Assembly: GCF_017640745.1 (NCBI RefSeq)
Contig: NZ_JAEPQA010000019.1
Coordinates: 1-64,000, forward strand
Direction: 5' to 3'
From: Nisaea sp.
GTDB taxonomy: Bacteria; Pseudomonadota; Alphaproteobacteria; Thalassobaculales; Thalassobaculaceae
Length of the DNA stretch: 64,000 nucleotides
Shown here piece after piece: positions 9,359 to 21,886 of the stretch; position 1 is the stretch's first letter, and the number at the start of each line of letters is the position of its first letter. Both the position numbers and the translations under genes were made by a program. A model generated the notes under the pieces. It had not been told where the DNA came from. It was given only the letters and a program-made list of their open reading frames with translations, and ran no database searches.

Positions 9359-12300
9359 TCAGACGGACGCCAGGTCTTCCTCAAGCAGGCCCTTCTTCGA
9401 GAGATGCGCACGCGTCGTATCGAGGGCCTGCTTGAGTTCACTCTCAAAACGCGTCCGGAGCGGTTCTTCCTCCGTATTCGTGGGCATACCGGACCGGAGC
9501 CGCGATTCCAGCTCCGCCGCCGCGGCATTCAGGGCCGTCAGGCCGAGATTCCCTGCGACTCCCTTGATCTGGTGGACAAGCCGGGATGCGGCGATGTAGT
9601 CGCCGCTGTCCATCAGACCTCCGAGCTTGTCGGCATTTCCCGCATTCTGCCGGCAGAACTCGTTGAAGAGCCGCCCGGCGAGTTCGTCCGATCCAAGCAT
9701 CTTCGCGGTGCGCTCAAAAGCTTCGAAGCCAGCACCCTCATCGCCTGCATCCGAGCCGGCGGAGCGGGCTTCGGCTTCGGTTCCGGCCTCCGTTTCGGCC
9801 TCGAACGTGATTATCTCGAACTGACCCGAGCGCACGCCGGCAAGCACCTGATAGAGCTTCTCTTCCTCGATCGGTTTTGCGATATGGGCATTCATTCCGG
9901 CTGCGAAACAGCGATCGATCTCGGACGAGATCGCATGAGCGGTCGCCGCGATGATGGGGAGGCTGCCAAAGCGGCCGTCCGCCCGAATCAGGCGCGTCGC
10001 CTCGATGCCGTCCATAACCGGCATCTGGATGTCCATGAGAACGGCATCGTAGTTCCGCGGACCGCCGGCGGTTACCGCTTCCACCGCGAGCTGGCCGTTG
10101 GCGACGAGTTCCACCTCGACCCCGACGCGGCGCAGAAGCGCCTCGATGACCTGTTGATTGATCGCATTATCTTCCGCAACCAGCACCTTCATGCCCGAAA
10201 CCCGTGCCGGGAGCGAATCTGACGGATCGTCCTCGACCTCACGGTCTTCTGCAAGAGCGCGCAGCAGGCGCAACAGCCGCTCCAGCGCGATCGGCTTCGT
10301 CAACACACCGCTCAGGCCGGCGGCGCGTGCCTGTTCCGTCAGACCTTCCGCGTTTGCGCCGGTAACCAGAACAACTTTGGGCGGAGCGCCGCCCCCCCTA
10401 TGGGTTTCCCGGATCATCCGCGCGGTTTCCAGACCATCGGCCTCCGGCATGATCCAATCGAGGACCACGAGGTCGAAACCTTTTCCTTCGCGCCGGGCCT
10501 TGTCGATGCGCGCAAGCGCGGCCGGTCCGGACTCGGCTTCCTCCACATCGAGTTCTATCGATCGGAACATGCCTGTCAGGACGATCCGCGCCGTCTCGCT
10601 GTCATCGACGACCAGAATTCTCCAGTTCCTGAAAGGGGCGTTCGCCCGGTCGGCCGTCAGCAAGGGACTGACGGATGTCCGGAACGGGAGGGTGACATGG
10701 AAGACGCTGCCTTCGCCGGGCGTGCTTTCGACCCAGATCCGCCCGCCCATCCGCTGAACGAGGTCGAGGCAGATCGAAAGTCCGAGGCCGGTGCCGCCAA
10801 ATTGCCGCGTCGTCGAGACATCGGCCTGCGCGAACGGTTTGAAGATCCTTTCGCGCTGCTCCTCGGTCATGCCAATGCCGGTGTCTTCCAGCCTGAAATG
10901 CAACTCGACCCGATCGTCGGCCATCTCTCTCGGCTTGACGTGAAGCCTGACCGACCCCTGCCTGGTGAACTTGACTGCGTTGTTGCAGAGATTGGTCAGG
11001 ATCTGAGCGACCCGGAGCGGATCGCCATAGAGATCCAGCGGCGTATCCGGATCGACAAAGACGCCGAACTCCAGCCCTTTCTCGACCGCCATGTCCCGTG
11101 CAATCCCTCCGGACTGCTCGATGACCTGGCGGAGGTTGAAATCGGTGGCGTCGATTTCGAGCTGACCGGCCTCAATCTTCGAGAAATCGAGGATGTCGTT
11201 GATGATGCCGAGAAGGATCTGCGAAGACGAAACGATCTTCGCGACAAAGTCGGTCTGCGTTTCGTTCAACTCGGTCCGTTGAAGCAACCGCCCGAGACCG
11301 ACGATGCCGTTGAGGGGTGTGCGGATCTCGTGGCTCATATTGGCAACGAAAGCGGACTTGGCGCGGCTCGCTGCCTCTGCCTCTTCCTGACGCTGCTTCA
11401 GTTCGGTAATGTCGACCCGGAAGGAGAGAAACCCGCCGTCCGGGGTCTTCGAGTCCTGGATCCGGATCCATCGACCATCGGGAAGAAGCTGTTCGGCAAC
11501 TGGCCCGGGTTCGTCGAACTGCCGGAGCCGCATCGCGATCCATTCCTCCTCGCGGCCGACGGCTTCCGGAATTTCCCCTTCGTATGCCGATACGCGGATG
11601 ATCTCCTCGAAACTCCGCCCCGGAATCATCGTCCGGCGCGTGCTCGGGTACAAATCCTTGAAGCGCTCGTTGCTGAGCACCAGACGCTTCTCGCTATCGT
11701 ATAGGACAAAGGCGCCGTTCATGGCGTCGAGCGCGATACGCAGCCGGCGCTCGGCTTCGGTTGCCAGTTCCTTGGCGGCAATCAGTCCCGCTTCCTGCGC
11801 CGCCAGCGTCTGAACGTCCCCTCGCCGGCGCTCGTGATAGATGCCCAGACCCGCGACCGGCGCCGCAATGGCAAGTCCGATCAGAAGGACCGGGAGCCAG
11901 ATCCGCAGATAGATTCCGTTGGGGACGATCCAGCCGCCTTTCGGCCGCCCGGCAAACACCCATTCGCCAACCGGAAGACTGACCGGCTGCAGGACAGGGT
12001 CGGACCGGAACAGCCTTTCATCGCCGTAGAAGACGCCCCCGTCGAGGCCCTTTCCGTCGCGTCCGCGGATCGCGAATTCGAACGTCATCTCCGCGGCCTC
12101 GCGAGGAATCCCCGCGGCAGCGTAGAGCTCCTCTACATCGATAACGGCGGAGACCAGACCCCAGAAGCTCTCGCTCCCGTCGGCGTTCTTGGCGAAAACC
12201 GGATAACGCCCGATCACCGCGACACCGCCCTGAAGCAGGTTCAGCGGGCCGGCCATCACCAGGTCGCGCGCGTCCCGGGCCGCGAAGGCTGCAGCCCTTT

Positions 12301-12685
12301 GCGCCTCGTTCTTGCGGTAATCGAGGCCAAGCGCGCCTTCATTGCCTTCACGCGGGTAGATATAGCGCAGCACCAGATCCGGAGCGGCACCGATGTTTCG
12401 CAATTGCAGACGCCGGGTGAAGAGCCGTTCGGCAATCTTGTAGAACTGGTCTCCCGTCATCTCCGGATTGGCCGAGATCGTCGCCGCAAGCCCGCCGACA
12501 AGCCTGATGTTCGACGCAATGATGCCTTCGAGGCGGGTCCTCAGAAGATCCAGCTCGCTTGAGATCTCCTGACGCGCCTGTGCTTCGTGCGCCCGCCGGG
12601 CCTCGACCGAGAGATAGCATCCGATGCCAATAGCGGCGGCGAAGACCAGCAGCGCCGGCACCATCGCTAGAATCCGAATTCGCAT
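9359..12685 (-). CDS. CHASE-domain hybrid sensor histidine kinase with two receivers and HPt
   Basis: This 1108-residue protein is a complete phosphorelay in one chain. In order: a transmembrane helix (about 5-25), a periplasmic CHASE domain, a second helix (about 265-290), a PAS domain (ALDAMNGAFVLYDSEKRL), a HisKA box (FVANMSHEIRTPLNGIVGL), an ATPase domain (N-box LCNNAVKF, GTGLGLSI), two receiver domains (LVVLDWIMP; AVLMDIQMPVMDG) and a C-terminal HPt domain (HQIKGVAGN). CHASE domains bind small extracellular ligands; the ligand is unknown. A GTG at 12712 is possible, but the ATG at 12685 has GGGA upstream and puts the first helix at the N-terminus. It diverges from the glutamate dehydrogenase gene; no dedicated response regulator is adjacent. 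Confidence 0.92.
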   Translation of the reverse strand: MRIRILAMVPALLVFAAAIGIGCYLSVEARRAHEAQARQEISSELDLLRTRLEGIIASNIRLVGGLAATISANPEMTGDQFYKIAERLFTRRLQLRNIGAAPDLVLRYIYPREGNEGALGLDYRKNEAQRAAAFAARDARDLVMAGPLNLLQGGVAVIGRYPVFAKNADGSESFWGLVSAVIDVEELYAAAGIPREAAEMTFEFAIRGRDGKGLDGGVFYGDERLFRSDPVLQPVSLPVGEWVFAGRPKGGWIVPNGIYLRIWLPVLLIGLAIAAPVAGLGIYHERRRGDVQTLAAQEAGLIAAKELATEAERRLRIALDAMNGAFVLYDSEKRLVLSNERFKDLYPSTRRTMIPGRSFEEIIRVSAYEGEIPEAVGREEEWIAMRLRQFDEPGPVAEQLLPDGRWIRIQDSKTPDGGFLSFRVDITELKQRQEEAEAASRAKSAFVANMSHEIRTPLNGIVGLGRLLQRTELNETQTDFVAKIVSSSQILLGIINDILDFSKIEAGQLEIDATDFNLRQVIEQSGGIARDMAVEKGLEFGVFVDPDTPLDLYGDPLRVAQILTNLCNNAVKFTRQGSVRLHVKPREMADDRVELHFRLEDTGIGMTEEQRERIFKPFAQADVSTTRQFGGTGLGLSICLDLVQRMGGRIWVESTPGEGSVFHVTLPFRTSVSPLLTADRANAPFRNWRILVVDDSETARIVLTGMFRSIELDVEEAESGPAALARIDKARREGKGFDLVVLDWIMPEADGLETARMIRETHRGGGAPPKVVLVTGANAEGLTEQARAAGLSGVLTKPIALERLLRLLRALAEDREVEDDPSDSLPARVSGMKVLVAEDNAINQQVIEALLRRVGVEVELVANGQLAVEAVTAGGPRNYDAVLMDIQMPVMDGIEATRLIRADGRFGSLPIIAATAHAISSEIDRCFAAGMNAHIAKPIEEEKLYQVLAGVRSGQFEIITFEAETEAGTEAEARSAGSDAGDEGAGFEAFERTAKMLGSDELAGRLFNEFCRQNAGNADKLGGLMDSGDYIAASRLVHQIKGVAGNLGLTALNAAAAELESRLRSGMPTNTEEEPLRTRFESELKQALDTTRAHLSKKGLLEEDLASV

Positions 12686-13002
12686 TGGTCCCTGTCTCGC
12701 AAAGTGGCGCACGGGCGCACGCGCCCTGAATCTGTTCGTCTGGATGATAACCGGTTTGGTTCGATCATATGCTCCGGCGCGTTACCAATCCCTTAAGACC
12801 GGCAGTCTAGCCCGGTTTCGGCCCGACGGGACAAACACATCAAAACGATATCGCAACGACTCCGCCGTTGCCGGGGAGATTTCGCCGTTGGGACCGGTAT
12901 GTCCCTGAAATTCAATAATTTGGCGTTTCTCAGGCATGGGCAAATGGAGTAGCCTTCGAAGAAGGGACTGGGGCCAGACTTACGGTGGCGGGAGGAAATC
13001 GC
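12686..13002. other. Divergent kinase / glutamate dehydrogenase intergenic region
   Basis: The 317 bases between the two divergent genes hold no supportable gene. An inverted repeat GGGAC-CGGTAT-GTCCC lies near 12890-12905, and the 8-mer CGCCGTTG occurs twice at about 12863 and 12883. A GG-N10-GC pair occurs at 12922-12935 but matches sigma-54 poorly elsewhere. Promoters for both genes must lie here; none is clear. Confidence 0.4.
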
Positions 13003-16000
13003 ATGCACGATAAGCTGCACACCCTGAAACAGGAACTGATCGACGGCTTGATCGCGCTGCTGCAGGACCGGGTCGCCAAAGACAAGCAGGCGGAAGCGGA
13101 AAGCTTCGTGCGGCAGTTCTATGCGAATGTCGCGCCGCAGGACATTCTCGACGAAGAGCCGGAAGATCTGCTCGGCGCGGTGCTCTCGATCTGGGAATTC
13201 GGCAAGATCCGCGCGCCGGGCAAAGCCACCATCAGGGCCTATAACCCGCGCTTCGATTCGACCGGCTGGCAATCCCCGCATACCGTCATCGAAATCATCA
13301 ACGACGATATGCCGTTCCTCGTGGATTCCGTGACCACGGCTCTGATTTCCCAGGATCTCACAGTCCATCTCGTGATCCACCCGATCCTCGCGGTCGAGCG
13401 CTCGAGCGATGGCAAGCTGGAGCGCATCCTGGAGAGCGGCGCGGCCGGCGATGGAAATCTGCGCGAATCCTTCATGCAGCTCCGGGTTTCCGAGCAGACT
13501 TCGGCCGAGGTGCTCGCCGATATCGAGCGGGAGCTGCACTCGGTCCTCGAGGACGTCCGCTGCTCCGTCGAGGACTGGCGCATCATGCGCGAGAAAGTGC
13601 TCGACGTCGTGACGGAGATCGGCGCGCGGCAAACGCCGCACAACCGCGAGGAAGTCAGCGAGGTCATCGATTTCCTGCGCTGGATCGAGGACAACCATTT
13701 CACCTTCCTCGGCTATCGCGAACTCGATTATGTCGGCAGCGGCAAGAACGCCAGGATGCAGGTGGTGGACGGTTCGGGCCTCGGCATTCTGCGCAATCCG
13801 GAGGTCGGCGTGTTCGACGGCCTGCGCGAGCTCGGCCGGCTTCCGGAAGACGTCCGCAGCTTTCTGACCAGCCCGGACCTGCTGCTGATCATGAAGGCCA
13901 ACCGCAAGGCGCGGGTCCATCGTGCCGTTCACATGGACACGATCATCGTCAAGAAGATCGACGAGACCGGCAAGGTCACCGGCGAACACCGTTTCATCGG
14001 CCTCTTCACCTCCGTCGCCTACAATCAGCGGCCGAGCGATATCCCGATGCTGCGTCAGAAGGTCCACCGGATCGTCCAGCGCGGCGGCTTCGCGCCGGAC
14101 AGCCACGATGCAAAGGCGCTGGTCAATATCCTGGAAACCTATCCGCGGGACGAGCTGTTCCAGGCGAGCGAGGACGATCTTCTCACCACGTCGATCGGCA
14201 TCCTGCATCTCCAGGAGCGGCAGAAGACGGCGCTCTTCGTCCGTGCCGATCCCTTCGAACGTTTCGTTTCAGTAATTCTTTTCGTCCCGCGCGATCACTA
14301 CACCACCCAGATCCGCGAGCGGTTCGCCGAAATTCTTTCGAAGGCTTTCGACGGCACCATCGCCGCGTTCTACACGCAGATGTCGGACTCCGTTCTCGCC
14401 CGCCTTCATTTCATTATCAAAACGGAGCGTGGTCAGGTTCCCGAGGTCGATCTCGCGGAGCTCGAACACCGGCTTGCCGATACCGCCCGCTCCTGGGCCG
14501 ACAAGCTGCATCAGGCGCTGGTCGAGGCCCGTGGAGAGGAACGCGGAAACGCCCTGCTCCGGCGCTATCGCAACGCCTTTCCGTCCTCTTACAGGGAGAC
14601 CTATTCGGCGCAGGGCGCGATCTTCGACATCGACCGGATCGAGGAAACCCTGTCCGACGGCCGCCTGGCGATAAACCTGTTCCGCCCTGTCGGTTCCGGC
14701 GACCGGGAGCTGCACCTGAAATTCTTCCATCGCGATACGCCCGTCCCGCTCTCGGACGTCATGCCGATGATCGAGAATATGGGCGTCCGGGTACTCAGCG
14801 AACGACCTTACGAGGTTTCCTCGAGGGATCTCGGCAACGCGGTCTGGATCCACGATTTCGAGATGCAGCTGAAAGGCGGACAGGCCGTCGATGTCGCCCG
14901 GATCCGCCAGCCGTTCCACGATGCCTTCGAAGCCGTCTGGACCGGCAAGATGGAGGATGACGGCTTCAATATTCTGGTGCTGCAGGCGGGCCTGACCTGG
15001 CGGCAGGTATCGATGCTGCGCGCCTATGCGAAATACCTGCGGCAGGCCGCCTTCACCTTCTCCCAGACCTACATGGAGGAGACCCTGGCGGAGAACGCAC
15101 CGATCGCCCGGCTTCTGGCCCAGCTCTTCGAGGCGCGTTTCGACCCGGCGAGAGACGGGTCGAAACGGGCTTCGGAAGCCGATGCCGTCTCCGCGGAGAT
15201 CGAGGCCGCACTCGACAATGTGGCCAATCTCGACCAGGACCGGATCATCCGTCGCTACCTGAACCTGATCCGGGCGACGCTGCGGACGAACTATTACCAG
15301 CCGGACGCCGCGGGCCAACCGAAGCCCTATATTTCCTTCAAGCTCGACAGCCAGGCGATCGAAGACCTGCCTCTGCCACGCCCGCTGGTCGAGATCTGGG
15401 TCTATTCGCCACGTGCCGAGGCCGTGCATCTGCGCGGCGGTCGGGTCGCCCGCGGCGGCATCCGCTGGTCCGACCGGCGGGAGGATTTCCGCACCGAAAT
15501 CCTCGGCCTGATGAAGGCGCAGCAGGTCAAGAACGCGGTCATCGTCCCGGTCGGCTCCAAGGGCGGCTTCGTGGTGAAGCGTCCGCCCGCGGACGGCAGC
15601 CGCGAGGCCATGCAGGCCGAGGCGATCGAATGCTACAAGACCATGATGCGCGGGATGCTGGACATCACCGACAACATTTCCGGCACCGACATCGTGCCGC
15701 CGGAAATGGTGATCCGGCACGACGAGAACGATCCCTACCTCGTGGTTGCCGCCGACAAGGGAACGGCGACTTTCTCGGATATCGCAAACGGAGTCTCCCA
15801 GGAGTACGGCTTCTGGCTCGACGACGCCTTCGCCTCCGGCGGGTCTGCCGGCTACGATCACAAGAAGATGGGCATCACGGCCAAGGGCGCCTGGGAATCG
15901 GTGAAGCGCCATTTCCGGGAAATCGGCGTCGATATCCAGACCACGGACTTCACCGTCGTCGGTGTCGGCGACATGAGTGGCGACGTCTTCGGCAACGGCA

Positions 16001-17862
16001 TGCTGCTTTCCAAGCACATCCGGCTCGTCGGCGCCTTCAACCATATGCACATCTTCTTCGACCCGTCCCCTGACGCGGCGAAGAGCTGGGCCGAACGCAA
16101 ACGGCTGTTCGACCTGCCGCGCAGTTCCTGGACCGATTACGACACAAAGCTGATCTCCAAGGGAGGCGGGATCTATGCCCGCTCGGCGAAATCGATCGAT
16201 GTCACACCGGAGATGAAGACAGTCCTCGGCGTGAAAAGCGACAAGATCACGCCGAGCGACCTGATCCGCGCCATGCTGACGGCGAAGGTCGACCTGCTCT
16301 GGTTCGGCGGCATCGGCACCTATGTCAAGGAAAGCGGCGAAAGCAATCTGGACGCGGGAGACCGGGCCAACGACGCGCTCCGGATCAATGCCCGGGACAT
16401 CGGCGCCAAGGTGGTCGGCGAGGGTGCCAATCTCGGCGTGACGCAACGCGCGCGGATCGAGTTCGCCCTCGGCGGCGGACGGATCAACACCGACGCGATC
16501 GACAATTCCGCCGGCGTGGACTGCTCGGACCACGAGGTCAATATCAAGATCCTGCTCGGCGCCGTCGTCGCGGAAGGCGACATGACCCGCAAGCAGCGCG
16601 ACAAGCTGCTGGAGGAGATGACGGACGAGGTTGCCGACCTGGTGCTGAAGGACAATTACGACCAGAGCCAGGCCCTGACGATGGCGATGGATGAAGGCAC
16701 CGCCCTGCTCGACGCCGAGACGCGGCTGATCCGCGAGCTTGAGCGCAGCCACCTCAAGCTCAACCGGGCGGTCGAGTTCCTGCCGGATGACGAGACCCTG
16801 GCCGAGCGGATGGCCGCCGGCCGCGGACTCACCCGCCCGGAACTGGCGGTGCTGCTCGCCTATGCCAAGATGGAGCTCTATGACGAGATCCTGCCGTCCG
16901 AATTGCCGGACGACCCGATGCTGGCCGAGGATCTGATCCGCTACTTCCCCGCCCGGGTGCACAAGACCCTGGCACCGGTCATCCGGGAGCACAGGCTGAA
17001 GCGCGAGATCATCGCGACCTATGTCGCCAACAGCATGATCAACCGGGTCGGCGCGACCTTCGTCAACGCGGTGCGCGAGCAGACCGGCGACGGCGCACCC
17101 GACATCGCGCGCGCCTATATCGTCGCCCGCGACGTCTTCGCCATCCGGCAGCTCTGGTCTGCGGTCGAGGATCTGGACAACAAGGTCTCGGCGGACGTGC
17201 AGACCCGGATGCTGCTCGATATCAAGCATCTGGTGGAGCGAGCCGCCGTCTGGTTCCTGCGCAACGAGCGGCGTCCGCTCGACCTGCAGAACCTGACCGG
17301 AACCTATATCGAGGGCATCGCCGAACTGACCCAGAGCCTCGACAAGGTGCTGACGGACACGCACCGCGACGTGGTCGCGAAGAAAGCGGCAAAACACGAG
17401 GCCGCCGGGGTTCCGAAGGACCTTGCGCGCGGGGTCGCGAGCGCCGATGTGCTGGTCTCCGGCTGCGATATCGTCCGCCTCTCACGGCAGACCGGAGAGA
17501 GCGTGCCGCGGGTGGCCGAGGTCTATTTCGCCCTCGGCAACAAGTTCTCCATCGACTGGCTCCGCGAGCGGGCCGACCTGGTGGTGGCCGAATCCCACTG
17601 GCAGAAGATGGCGGTCTCGGCCGTGGTGGACGATCTCTACAATCACCAGTTCCAGCTCGCCCAGACCGTGCTCGGCGAATGCACCGAGGCCAAGATGAAG
17701 AAAGCGGAGGCCGAGAAGAAAATCGACAGATGGGCCGCCTCGCGCAAGGAAGCCTCGGAGCGGATGAGCCGGTTGCTTGCCGACCTCCGCGCGGCGGACG
17801 GCGTCGATCTCTCCATGCTGGCCGTCGCCAACGGCCAGTTCCGTTCCCTGCTGGCCCACTAG
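13003..17862 (+). CDS. NAD-specific glutamate dehydrogenase, large 180-kDa class
   Basis: This 1619-residue enzyme oxidises glutamate to 2-oxoglutarate and ammonia with NAD. The length and layout are those of the large bacterial GDH class: a long regulatory N-terminal half with ACT-like segments, then the catalytic core containing GGIRWSDRREDFRTEILGL, VPVGSKGGFVVK and GGIGTYVKES, then a C-terminal helical domain. The start ATG at 13003 follows GGGAGGAAA at the right distance; a GTG at 12985 would overlap that ribosome-binding site. It is a single gene, with the MFS gene beginning 17 bases after its stop. Together with glnK it marks nitrogen and glutamate metabolism in this segment. Confidence 0.95.
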   Translation: MHDKLHTLKQELIDGLIALLQDRVAKDKQAEAESFVRQFYANVAPQDILDEEPEDLLGAVLSIWEFGKIRAPGKATIRAYNPRFDSTGWQSPHTVIEIINDDMPFLVDSVTTALISQDLTVHLVIHPILAVERSSDGKLERILESGAAGDGNLRESFMQLRVSEQTSAEVLADIERELHSVLEDVRCSVEDWRIMREKVLDVVTEIGARQTPHNREEVSEVIDFLRWIEDNHFTFLGYRELDYVGSGKNARMQVVDGSGLGILRNPEVGVFDGLRELGRLPEDVRSFLTSPDLLLIMKANRKARVHRAVHMDTIIVKKIDETGKVTGEHRFIGLFTSVAYNQRPSDIPMLRQKVHRIVQRGGFAPDSHDAKALVNILETYPRDELFQASEDDLLTTSIGILHLQERQKTALFVRADPFERFVSVILFVPRDHYTTQIRERFAEILSKAFDGTIAAFYTQMSDSVLARLHFIIKTERGQVPEVDLAELEHRLADTARSWADKLHQALVEARGEERGNALLRRYRNAFPSSYRETYSAQGAIFDIDRIEETLSDGRLAINLFRPVGSGDRELHLKFFHRDTPVPLSDVMPMIENMGVRVLSERPYEVSSRDLGNAVWIHDFEMQLKGGQAVDVARIRQPFHDAFEAVWTGKMEDDGFNILVLQAGLTWRQVSMLRAYAKYLRQAAFTFSQTYMEETLAENAPIARLLAQLFEARFDPARDGSKRASEADAVSAEIEAALDNVANLDQDRIIRRYLNLIRATLRTNYYQPDAAGQPKPYISFKLDSQAIEDLPLPRPLVEIWVYSPRAEAVHLRGGRVARGGIRWSDRREDFRTEILGLMKAQQVKNAVIVPVGSKGGFVVKRPPADGSREAMQAEAIECYKTMMRGMLDITDNISGTDIVPPEMVIRHDENDPYLVVAADKGTATFSDIANGVSQEYGFWLDDAFASGGSAGYDHKKMGITAKGAWESVKRHFREIGVDIQTTDFTVVGVGDMSGDVFGNGMLLSKHIRLVGAFNHMHIFFDPSPDAAKSWAERKRLFDLPRSSWTDYDTKLISKGGGIYARSAKSIDVTPEMKTVLGVKSDKITPSDLIRAMLTAKVDLLWFGGIGTYVKESGESNLDAGDRANDALRINARDIGAKVVGEGANLGVTQRARIEFALGGGRINTDAIDNSAGVDCSDHEVNIKILLGAVVAEGDMTRKQRDKLLEEMTDEVADLVLKDNYDQSQALTMAMDEGTALLDAETRLIRELERSHLKLNRAVEFLPDDETLAERMAAGRGLTRPELAVLLAYAKMELYDEILPSELPDDPMLAEDLIRYFPARVHKTLAPVIREHRLKREIIATYVANSMINRVGATFVNAVREQTGDGAPDIARAYIVARDVFAIRQLWSAVEDLDNKVSADVQTRMLLDIKHLVERAAVWFLRNERRPLDLQNLTGTYIEGIAELTQSLDKVLTDTHRDVVAKKAAKHEAAGVPKDLARGVASADVLVSGCDIVRLSRQTGESVPRVAEVYFALGNKFSIDWLRERADLVVAESHWQKMAVSAVVDDLYNHQFQLAQTVLGECTEAKMKKAEAEKKIDRWAASRKEASERMSRLLADLRAADGVDLSMLAVANGQFRSLLAH

Positions 17863-17878
17863 ACGGGCAGGCGCGGGA

Positions 17879-20316
<2,438 letters not shown>

Positions 20317-20373
20317 AAATACTTACAAGACGAACACCAGATGTTGTGTGATCGGCGGGAGCGGTCCGGAGCT

Positions 20374-21024
20374 CTAGCGGGTCCGAACGGCCGAAACAGC
20401 CTCGCGCACGGGCCGGAAGGAGCGGCGGTGATGCGGGGTCGGACCGAGGGTCGCGAGCGCGGCCAGATGCTCGGCCGTTCCATAGCCTGCATTGCGCTCC
20501 CAGCCATAGCCCGGATGATTCTCGGAGAGCACGGTCATGATGGCGTCGCGGTGCACCTTGGCGATGATCGAGGCGGCGGCGATGCTTGCCGAGAGCTGGT
20601 CTCCCTTGATCACGGTCCGCGCCGGCATCGCGAGCTTCGGCAGCCGGTTACCGTCGATGAGGCAGAGATCCGGCTGCGCGCCAAGCACGGTCCCGAGCGC
20701 CTCGACCGCGCGGCTCATTGCCAGGAAGGTGGCCTGCAGGATGTTGATCCGGTCGATTTCCTCGACCTCGGCCATCCCGATCCCGAACGGAATGGTCTCG
20801 CGCAGCCGAGCCGCGATGGCATCCCGTCTGGCGATGGAGAGCTTCTTGGAGTCGTTGACCTCGGCGATCAGGGGGTCAGCGTAGAGCGACGACGGAATGC
20901 AAGCGGCTGCTGCGACGACAGGGCCCGCAAGAGGTCCACGACCGACTTCGTCGATCCCCGCGACGAGCGTTCCGCGATCACCTCCGGCATCGATTTCGAG
21001 GCTCAGATCGGGCAAAAAACTCAT
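20374..21024 (-). CDS. rnhB: Ribonuclease HII
   Basis: This 216-residue enzyme cuts RNA in RNA-DNA hybrids and starts removal of single ribonucleotides from DNA. Family motifs are [20 protein letters not shown] (catalytic Asp-Glu), [16 protein letters not shown] with the third acid, and [19 protein letters not shown]. The C-terminal [15 protein letters not shown] is also typical. It lies 149 bases upstream of ccrM in the same direction; that pairing is common in alphaproteobacteria. The ATG at 21024 matches the family length. Confidence 0.96.
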   Translation of the reverse strand: MSFLPDLSLEIDAGGDRGTLVAGIDEVGRGPLAGPVVAAAACIPSSLYADPLIAEVNDSKKLSIARRDAIAARLRETIPFGIGMAEVEEIDRINILQATFLAMSRAVEALGTVLGAQPDLCLIDGNRLPKLAMPARTVIKGDQLSASIAAASIIAKVHRDAIMTVLSENHPGYGWERNAGYGTAEHLAALATLGPTPHHRRSFRPVREAVSAVRTR

Positions 21025-21054
21025 TCCTCAGATACAAAGTACCGGTTCGGAAGC

Positions 21055-21094
21055 TACCCGAATAACCCAGAAATTTCATTGGGTTGACCGGGTA
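21055..21094. other. Long imperfect inverted repeat upstream of rnhB
   Basis: TACCCG (21055-21060) pairs with CGGGTA (21089-21094), and AACCCA (21064-21069) pairs with TGGGTT (21080-21085), with a 3x3 internal loop (AAT/GAC) and a ten-base apical loop. That gives 12 base pairs in one hairpin. There is no T-run, so it is not a classical terminator. It lies 31-70 bases before rnhB on the minus strand and could be an operator or a 5' UTR structure. Confidence 0.45.
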
Positions 21095-21283
21095 GGCCAT
21101 GGCCGGGACGGCCCGAGTTCGCCGCCGGTTCCGACCCAGACTTACATCAGGGTCTGCCTTGGCGCTACAAGTAGTTATACGCGGGGCGCTATCCCCGAAA
21201 TATTGTATCGGTGACATGTTCCGGCTTGCGAGTCCCGCGGTCCATGGCGAGATAATCCGCAAGATTCCAACCGGGGCAGCGTC

Positions 21284-21880
21284 ATGCTTGAAGACTGGAT
21301 CGCCGGGTTCGCCATTTTCGCTCTGACCCTGAGCATCACACCCGGCCCGAACAACACCCTCTTCGCGACCTCCGGCGTCAATTTCGGCATTGCCCGGTCC
21401 GTTCCGCACATCCTCGGAGTCGCCATCGGTTTCCCGGTGATGATCGCCGCCGTCGCGCTCGGTCTCTGGTCGCTGCTCAGTACCGTGCCCGGGCTGCTCG
21501 ATGCCCTGCGCTATGCCTCGATGGCTTTCCTCGTCTATCTCGCCTGGAAGATCGCCGGCGGCTCGACCAACAATCTCGGCAAGCCCGCGAGACCGATGCG
21601 GTTTCATGAGGCCGCCGCCTTCCAGTGGGTCAATCCGAAGGCCTGGCTGATCTCCGCCGGCGCCATCACGACCTTCGGCGGCGTGCTCGCGGACGGCTCC
21701 TCCGCGATCGCTTCGCGCCTGCCAATCATGTGCGTCCTGTTCTTCGCCGCGGTGATCATCTCCGGCTTCACCTGGGCCGGGATCGGCGCCGGGCTGTCCC
21801 GCTGGCTGCAGGGCACGCGGCTCCGCGTCGCGAATATCGCGCTCGCCCTGCTGCTGCTCTCCTCGCTCTTCCTGACCTGA
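21284..21880 (+). CDS. LysE-family amino-acid exporter
   Basis: This 198-residue membrane protein opens DWIAGFAIFALTLSITPGPNN, the hallmark of the LysE/RhtB exporter family, and has about six hydrophobic segments. Such proteins export amino acids or related metabolites. The ATG at 21284 has a weak upstream GGGGC. It is a single gene, convergent with the radical SAM gene, from which it is separated by 6 bases. Confidence 0.9.
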   Translation: MLEDWIAGFAIFALTLSITPGPNNTLFATSGVNFGIARSVPHILGVAIGFPVMIAAVALGLWSLLSTVPGLLDALRYASMAFLVYLAWKIAGGSTNNLGKPARPMRFHEAAAFQWVNPKAWLISAGAITTFGGVLADGSSAIASRLPIMCVLFFAAVIISGFTWAGIGAGLSRWLQGTRLRVANIALALLLLSSLFLT

Positions 21881-21886
21881 CGCCGG

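Noticed and set aside
12921-12935. GG-N10-GC pair before the glutamate dehydrogenase gene
   Set aside because: Only the dinucleotides and TGGC match; the rest of the element (GTT, AG) departs from the sigma-54 consensus.
12793-14208. A 471-codon minus-strand frame across the kinase-gdh gap and start of gdh
   Set aside because: It overlaps the gdh ribosome-binding site and start, and has no motif; gdh is clear in the sense frame.
14269-17397. A 1042-codon open frame antisense to the glutamate dehydrogenase gene
   Set aside because: Its predicted protein is dominated by Arg, Asp, His and Val and matches no family, while the sense frame is an intact large GDH. In GC-rich DNA antisense frames stay open through codon bias.
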